Source: Rhizoclosmatium globosum (taxonomy: Eukaryota > Chytridiomycota > Chytridiomycetes > Chytridiales > Chytriomycetaceae). Taken from it: a DNA stretch of 64,000 nucleotides. This document shows, piece by piece, positions 59,784 through 64,000 of this stretch. The first letter of the stretch is position 1, and each line of letters opens with the position of its first letter. The notes under the pieces were generated by a model that saw nothing but the letters and a program-made list of their open reading frames with translations, was not told the DNA's origin and ran no database searches. The position numbers and the translations under genes are program-made. Where the stretch lies: positions 558,001 through 622,000 of the forward strand of contig MCGO01000019.1 of the NCBI GenBank assembly GCA_002104985.1, in the 5' to 3' direction.

Positions 59784-60787
59784 TCAAAAGTTTGCGGCTG
59801 TCGATTCGTGAACCGATTTGGTTTGAACAGACTTGACTTTCTCATTATGATAATCGTCGAAGCAACTTCGTTTTTTACCGCTCAGCTCATTACTTGTACG
59901 TCTGAAGTAGAATGCGAACGTATCAAGGTTCATACACCGGGTGTCTATTCTTAAAAATTATGATTTGAGGACTTTGACAACAAACATACACAAGTAAGTC
60001 TGAACTGAAAAGACGAGCCACGTCGTAAATGGATCAACAAACATCATTCCTACGTACATGGCGGCAATGTTAATAGACAGGATGGTCACCGAGCGTACAA
60101 CTATGAGAAAATCAGTTTTGATATGGAGTTCTAACGCGACTCAACTGTTTTCGATGACAGTAACTTGTATCAGCGATGATTCTTGTGACACAAGAAGGTT
60201 CCAATTCATAATCAGAGTTACCGTCGTTGCAAAAATGTCACAAATAATATCAGTTATGTTAAATCCAGCGCTGCTGATTGAATTTTGATAGTAACTGCAG
60301 TATTTAACATTCCATTCTCCATGAGAGGTTGCAATATCATAAACAGCCCAAATGAACCGACTCGTGACAATTATGGTTATCGCGGCAGCCAAGACGACTC
60401 TGTATTTTTTTAATCTTGAAGTATAATACGTCTTGAATAGAATAAATACGTCAAACATCATGACAAGAACATGCCATACAACATTTTGATATAGTTCAAG
60501 GTTTACACACACATACTCGGACTTTTGTGCGAGAAAGTCATAAACCAGCATAACGTTGTATAAAATTGTGAGAAAATTAAATACTGAGAGGAATAAGGCT
60601 GTTGAACGGAAGTTTGTGGACGACGTTGTGATGTATCGACAGATTGTGGAAATCAAGCCTGTAATTGACACCTCAGCCGTAAGACCAAAAGTCATTATAA
60701 GAATGGCGCTTTGCGCAGGGTTCACGAAAGCTTCATCGATTGAGGCAGAGGGTGGAGGTACGTTAGTGTTGCATTGTTTGAGGCCAT
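59784..60787 (-). CDS. 7TM receptor-like protein, family Z copy b
   Basis: One of three tandem paralogues with the same exon plan. Hydrophobic segments: SAILIMTFGLTAEVSITGLI, a second around LFLSVFNFLTILYNVMLVYD, VVWHVLVMMFDVFILFKTYY, VVLAAAITIIVTSRFIWAVY, DIICDIFATTVTLIMNWNLL, then after intron 60101-60145 VRSVTILSINIAAMYVGM and TTWLVFSVQTYLY. Intron 59945-59989 leads to a cytoplasmic tail starting TRCMNLDTFAFYFRR and ending ESTAANF. The best start is the ATG at 60787 (MASN) if one base is missing near 60770; as written, the frame runs on without a stop from the tail of copy c. Family unknown to me; receptor function is inferred from topology. Confidence 0.68.
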
Positions 60788-60806
60788 TGTTCAGCCGTTT
60801 CTGATT

Positions 60807-61896
60807 TAAGGACACAAAGAAATTTACCGAAATGTCAGGTTTAATAATCATAGGAATTTTATGACTTTTGGGATGTGTGAAAACTATGGGAATCCTTTTT
60901 ATCGTGTCTTTCCGTAAGTTTCTCTTCACATCAATTCGGCTCCTTAAATTAGCGCTCTCCATCACAACTGAAATATTAGGACCTTCAGATTGTATTATTT
61001 GGCGTCGGAAATCAAATGCAAAGAGTTCCAAGTTCATGCAACGAGAATCTATCCGTACGAAGTTACTCATTGTTTTAAATCAAGAAAACCTTTACAAATA
61101 TAAGTTTGAGCCGTATAAATGACGCAGGTTATGAAAGGGTCCAGAGAAGACATCCCAACATACATGGACGCAATGTTTGTAGAGAAGACAATTGCTGAAC
61201 GGATTACTAGCATGTCGTCAGCCACATCGAAAGCCTTTTTTAAAATCAAGAAGACTCAACTGTTTTCCATGACTAAAACGCGAGCAAGGGACGAAGAGTC
61301 AGACCGTAAAAGTCCCCAATTCATCGTGATGGAGACTGTTGTGGCAAACAAGTCACACAAAATATCTGTAACATTATATCCCGCACTGCTGACAGGGCTT
61401 TGTTCGTAGTCACAGCCGCTGTCGCTCCATATACCACGAGACGTGTAAGTATCGTAGACGGACCATCCAATTCGACTTGAAAGAATAACAAATATCGCCG
61501 CTGCCAACCCACGTCGACCGCGATTCAAACGTGTCGTGAAATACATTTTAAACAAATAAAGGCGTCAAATACTATGACGCTCAAATGATATAACGCGTTT
61601 TCGTAAAAGTAAACGTCCGTGCAAATGTATTCCGAGTCTTGGTTCAGATACAATGTTATTTCGAGGAGACTATATCCGATGGAGATGACGTTGAAGAGGA
61701 CAAGAAACGAAGCTGATTTGTAGTAATTCTCGCTTGTTGTTGTCATATATCGGCATGAAGTTGAAATGAGGCTGGTGATTGAGACTTCGATGATGAGGCC
61801 AAAGAGAACCATTATGATGGAGGTCTGAGTTGCAGGAAAGAATGTTGCTGGTGGGGCTGGGGGTGATAGTGTCGGTGTGACGACAGGACTGGGCAT
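60807..61896 (-). CDS. 7TM receptor-like protein, family Z copy c
   Basis: Starts MPSPVVTPTLSPPAPPATFF. Segments: TSIIMVLFGLIIEVSITSLI, SASFLVLFNVISIGYSLLEI, LYHLSVIVFDAFI, then (one missing base near 61555) FKMYFTTRLNRGRRGLAAAI, RIGWSVYDTYTSRGIW, GYNVTDILCDLFATTVSI. Introns at 61207-61260 and 61049-61095 match those of copies b and d. After segment 7 (CVIYTAQTYIY) the tail reads SRCMNLELFAFDFRRQ and MESANLRSRIDVKRN. No in-frame stop closes the tail before copy b; a one-base slip would stop it near 60807, so this end is a guess. About 80% similar in the core to copy d. Confidence 0.7.
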
Positions 61897-62177
61897 TGTC
61901 TTCGGAGGATTCTTTCTGTGAATAACCTTTTTGTGACATGCATTGTTCTGACTACATCATTTTTTGCGAAATGAAGCGACATTGTTCTTCGTGATTCATA
62001 CGTTTATTTTGATTGATGTTGATGATTGAAGACTTGTCTTGGCTGATAATCCAACTTCTGATTGATTTGGTGGTGATGTTACTTGTGTCCAATAAATACA
62101 CACAAACCCAAATGTTCTAAAGAAGTATCTTTTCTCAGCTTTTTTATTTTTATGCATAGAATTTTGTGTTACACGAA

Positions 62178-63240
62178 TCACTCGACCGGCATTGACTTTT
62201 GAGACGTGTGAAAACTTTGAGACTCTTTTTTATCACGCTTTCCTACATTTATCTCATCGACAATTATTCGATTTTTTGAAACGGCGGAAGTATCGCTTTC
62301 CATGGCATGTGAAATGGATTGGTCGTCCGAATTTATGGTTTGACTTCGGAAATAAAATGTAAAGAGTTCCATGTTCATGCATCGAGAATCTATTAGAAAG
62401 TAAGTCGCTCTTCAAAAGCGAATGGAAAGAGTTACAAATATAGACTTGGGCTGTAAAGACAATACATATTGTAAAAGCGTCGGGAGACGACATTCCAATG
62501 TACATTGACACAATGTTTGCTGAAAACACGATGCTTGATCGTGTGACTGATAAGAGTGAAAGTATCAAATGAATCCAAAAAATCCACACGAAATCAAGAT
62601 GGACTCAACTGTTTTCAACAACCAAAACACGAGCCAGAGACAAAGAATCTGATCTCAAAAGGCCCCAGTTCATGACGATTGAGACGGTCGTCGCGAACAA
62701 ATCGCAAAATATATCGGTTATGTTATATCCAGCACTACTTATTGAATTTTGTTCATATTCACATCCGCTGTCGCCCCATATTCCGCGTGATGTGTAAGTG
62801 TCGTATACAGCCCATCCAATCCGAATGAACAGAATTATTGACGTCGCCAGCGCCAACCCTCGTCGATCACGTTTTAATCTTGTTGTGAAATACATCTTGA
62901 ACAAAATGAAGGCGTCAAAGATGATAACGCTCAAATGAAAAAGCGCGTTCTCGTAAAAGTAAACATACGTGCAAACGTACTCCGTGCTTTGTGCTAGATA
63001 CAAGATGATCTCAAACAGGCTATATGCGATTAAAACAATGTTGTATAAGATGAGGAACGATGCGGATTTGTAGTAGTTCACAGATGTTGTTGTTATGAAG
63101 CGACATGAAATTGAGATGAGACTTGTTATAGAGACCTCGATAATGAGACCATAGATAACCATTATGATTGAAGTTTGGATTGCGGGTAAGAACGTTGTAG
63201 GTGGGGAAGTTGGCGTCGGTGTCACGACTGGATCGGACAT
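62178..63240 (-). CDS. 7TM receptor-like protein, family Z copy d
   Basis: The cleanest copy. It starts MSDPVVTPTPTSPPTTFLPA. Segments: TSIIMVIYGLIIEVSITSLI, SASFLILYNIVLIAYSLFEI, FHLSVIIFDAFILFKMYF, ALATSIILFIRIGWAVYDTY, DIFCDLFATTVSIVMNWGLL, TRSSIVFSANIVSMYIGM, TICIVFTAQVYIY. Introns at 62547-62609 (phase 1) and 62390-62435. The cytoplasmic tail begins SRCMNMELFTFYFRSQ and ends SQKSMPVE. A Cys in the last outside loop (GDSGCEYEQ) is kept in all copies. Full length about 310 residues. No class A DRY or NPxxY box, so it is a separate 7TM family. Confidence 0.75.
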
Positions 63241-63409
63241 TGTTCAGTTTGATTCCCTTTTTGTGATTCGGGACACGTTGCATTGTTTCAGCCCTTTCAT
63301 CATCAAAGTAAAAAATACATTATTGTTTTTATCAATGTTTATTTCTTGTGATAAGTGGCGCTTATGGTGGAAACGAAGGACTGGCTTAGGCACTAGTTCA
63401 CGTTAATTC

Positions 63410-63921
63410 TTAATATTGACATTGTATACACGCATATCTCAGCGATTAAATATGCGCGTACGCAAATATCAATATCAAAAATGAATGATGGTGATCTGTG
63501 TATAGGTTTGTAAGAGCAGAGTGAGAGAGCAGGTGAGAGAGTGATGGAACAATCCAACACTCGACTCTTAATTTTGATATTGTCAGACACACACGAGAAT
63601 CTCCGAGGGTGAAGATATGTGTACTGACAGATATCAAAATCAAAAGTGGAGTGATAGATTGGGGGAAAAGGAGGAAGTAAGCTTGGCAAATTCCCAAACT
63701 CGACTCTCAATTTTGATATTGTCACGCACACACTCAAGAATCTCTGAATGCAGAGAGATGTGTACTGGCAGATATCAAAATCAAAAGTGGAGTTAGGAAT
63801 CTTTCAAGCACCCCTTCATGAAAAAGGTAGACTCCAAGTCCCCTGTTTTTCTTTTATATTGATATTGACAAGAACAATTGCTCTGTTGGTAAGAGCAATT
63901 GGGCCATCAGATATCAATATC
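63410..63921 (+). repeat. Tandem array of four imperfect hairpins
   Basis: Four inverted-repeat units at 63410-63480, 63560-63650, 63698-63791 and 63855-63921. Each has a left arm with TTTTGATATTG or TATTGATATTG and a right arm with the partner ATATCAAAA or ATATCAATAT. In units 2 and 3 the pairing extends inwards (GTC...CACACA with TGTGT...GAC) and outwards (ACTC...GAGT). Unit 4 pairs around CAATTGCTC/GAGCAATTG. Loops are 10-25 nt. No coding potential is evident. Confidence 0.8.
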
Positions 63922-64000
63922 CAAGAAGAAGAGGGGAAGGGAGTCAAGAAAGGGAGGGGAAGGGGTGCGTTTTTCGAGTTTTGGACGAGTTTGTGAGAAG

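Noticed and set aside
60141..60143. Programmed TGA readthrough or selenocysteine in family Z (same TGA at 61256-61258 and 62605-62607), since the frame after it stays open through segments 6-7
   Set aside because: Each TGA lies inside a GTTGAG...AG segment whose removal, in phase 1 at the same codon, gives EN-I-xRS in all three copies; copy a reads EN-VLRS with no such segment. An intron explains this better.
63410..63921. CRISPR-like repeat array
   Set aside because: Fungal nuclear DNA, repeats are hairpins of unequal sequence, and there are no uniform spacers or cas genes.

Overview
The window reads as nuclear DNA of a fungus. Genes carry one to many short GT-AG introns (about 41-80 nt, some with TACTAAC-like branch sites). 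The protein set is fungal: oligopeptide transporters, an M36 fungalysin, a LysM/CAP secreted protein, wax-synthase-like acyltransferases and siroheme synthase. Rhodopsin-like 7TM receptors, a 7TM-RGS protein and an RFWD3 homologue point to an early-diverging zoosporic lineage, most likely a chytrid. That placement is inference; no rRNA or other phylogenetic marker lies here.

Layout. 1-3304: an ASH1-type SET methyltransferase, cut by the left edge. 3.5-12.8 kb: secreted LysM-CAP protein, M36 metalloprotease, acid lipase, a short-chain dehydrogenase and two related single-pass membrane proteins. 14.3-18.1 kb: a C2H2 zinc-finger gene divergent from an oligopeptide transporter (OPT). 18.5-21.7 kb: bestrophin-like channel and an RlmN-like radical-SAM enzyme. 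21.8-24.2 kb: four tiny-protein genes. 24.5-30.9 kb: two tandem OPT genes. 31.1-36.6 kb: RFWD3-like ubiquitin ligase, a 7TM-RGS protein and a small 7TM protein. 37-40.8 kb: single-pass and Cys-rich surface proteins. 40.9-44.7 kb: a second copy of the zinc-finger/OPT divergent pair. 44.8-51.3 kb: RBR ubiquitin ligase, class-A-like GPCR, two tiny paralogous proteins and two tandem MBOAT/wax-synthase genes. 51.6-58.5 kb: an ABCC transporter and siroheme synthase. 59.8-63.2 kb: three tandem 7TM paralogues. 63.4-63.9 kb: a tandem array of hairpins.

Themes. Peptide use is prominent: an exported protease plus four OPT transporters, two of them each paired with a zinc-finger gene and sharing promoter motifs. 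Six candidate 7TM receptors suggest strong environmental sensing. Many gene families here are local duplications.

Caution. Many well-conserved reading frames are interrupted by single-base shifts. In most cases I could check, restoring one missing base repairs the frame, often at a homopolymer. This fits consensus-sequence errors better than mass gene decay, so exon ends near these sites are approximate.
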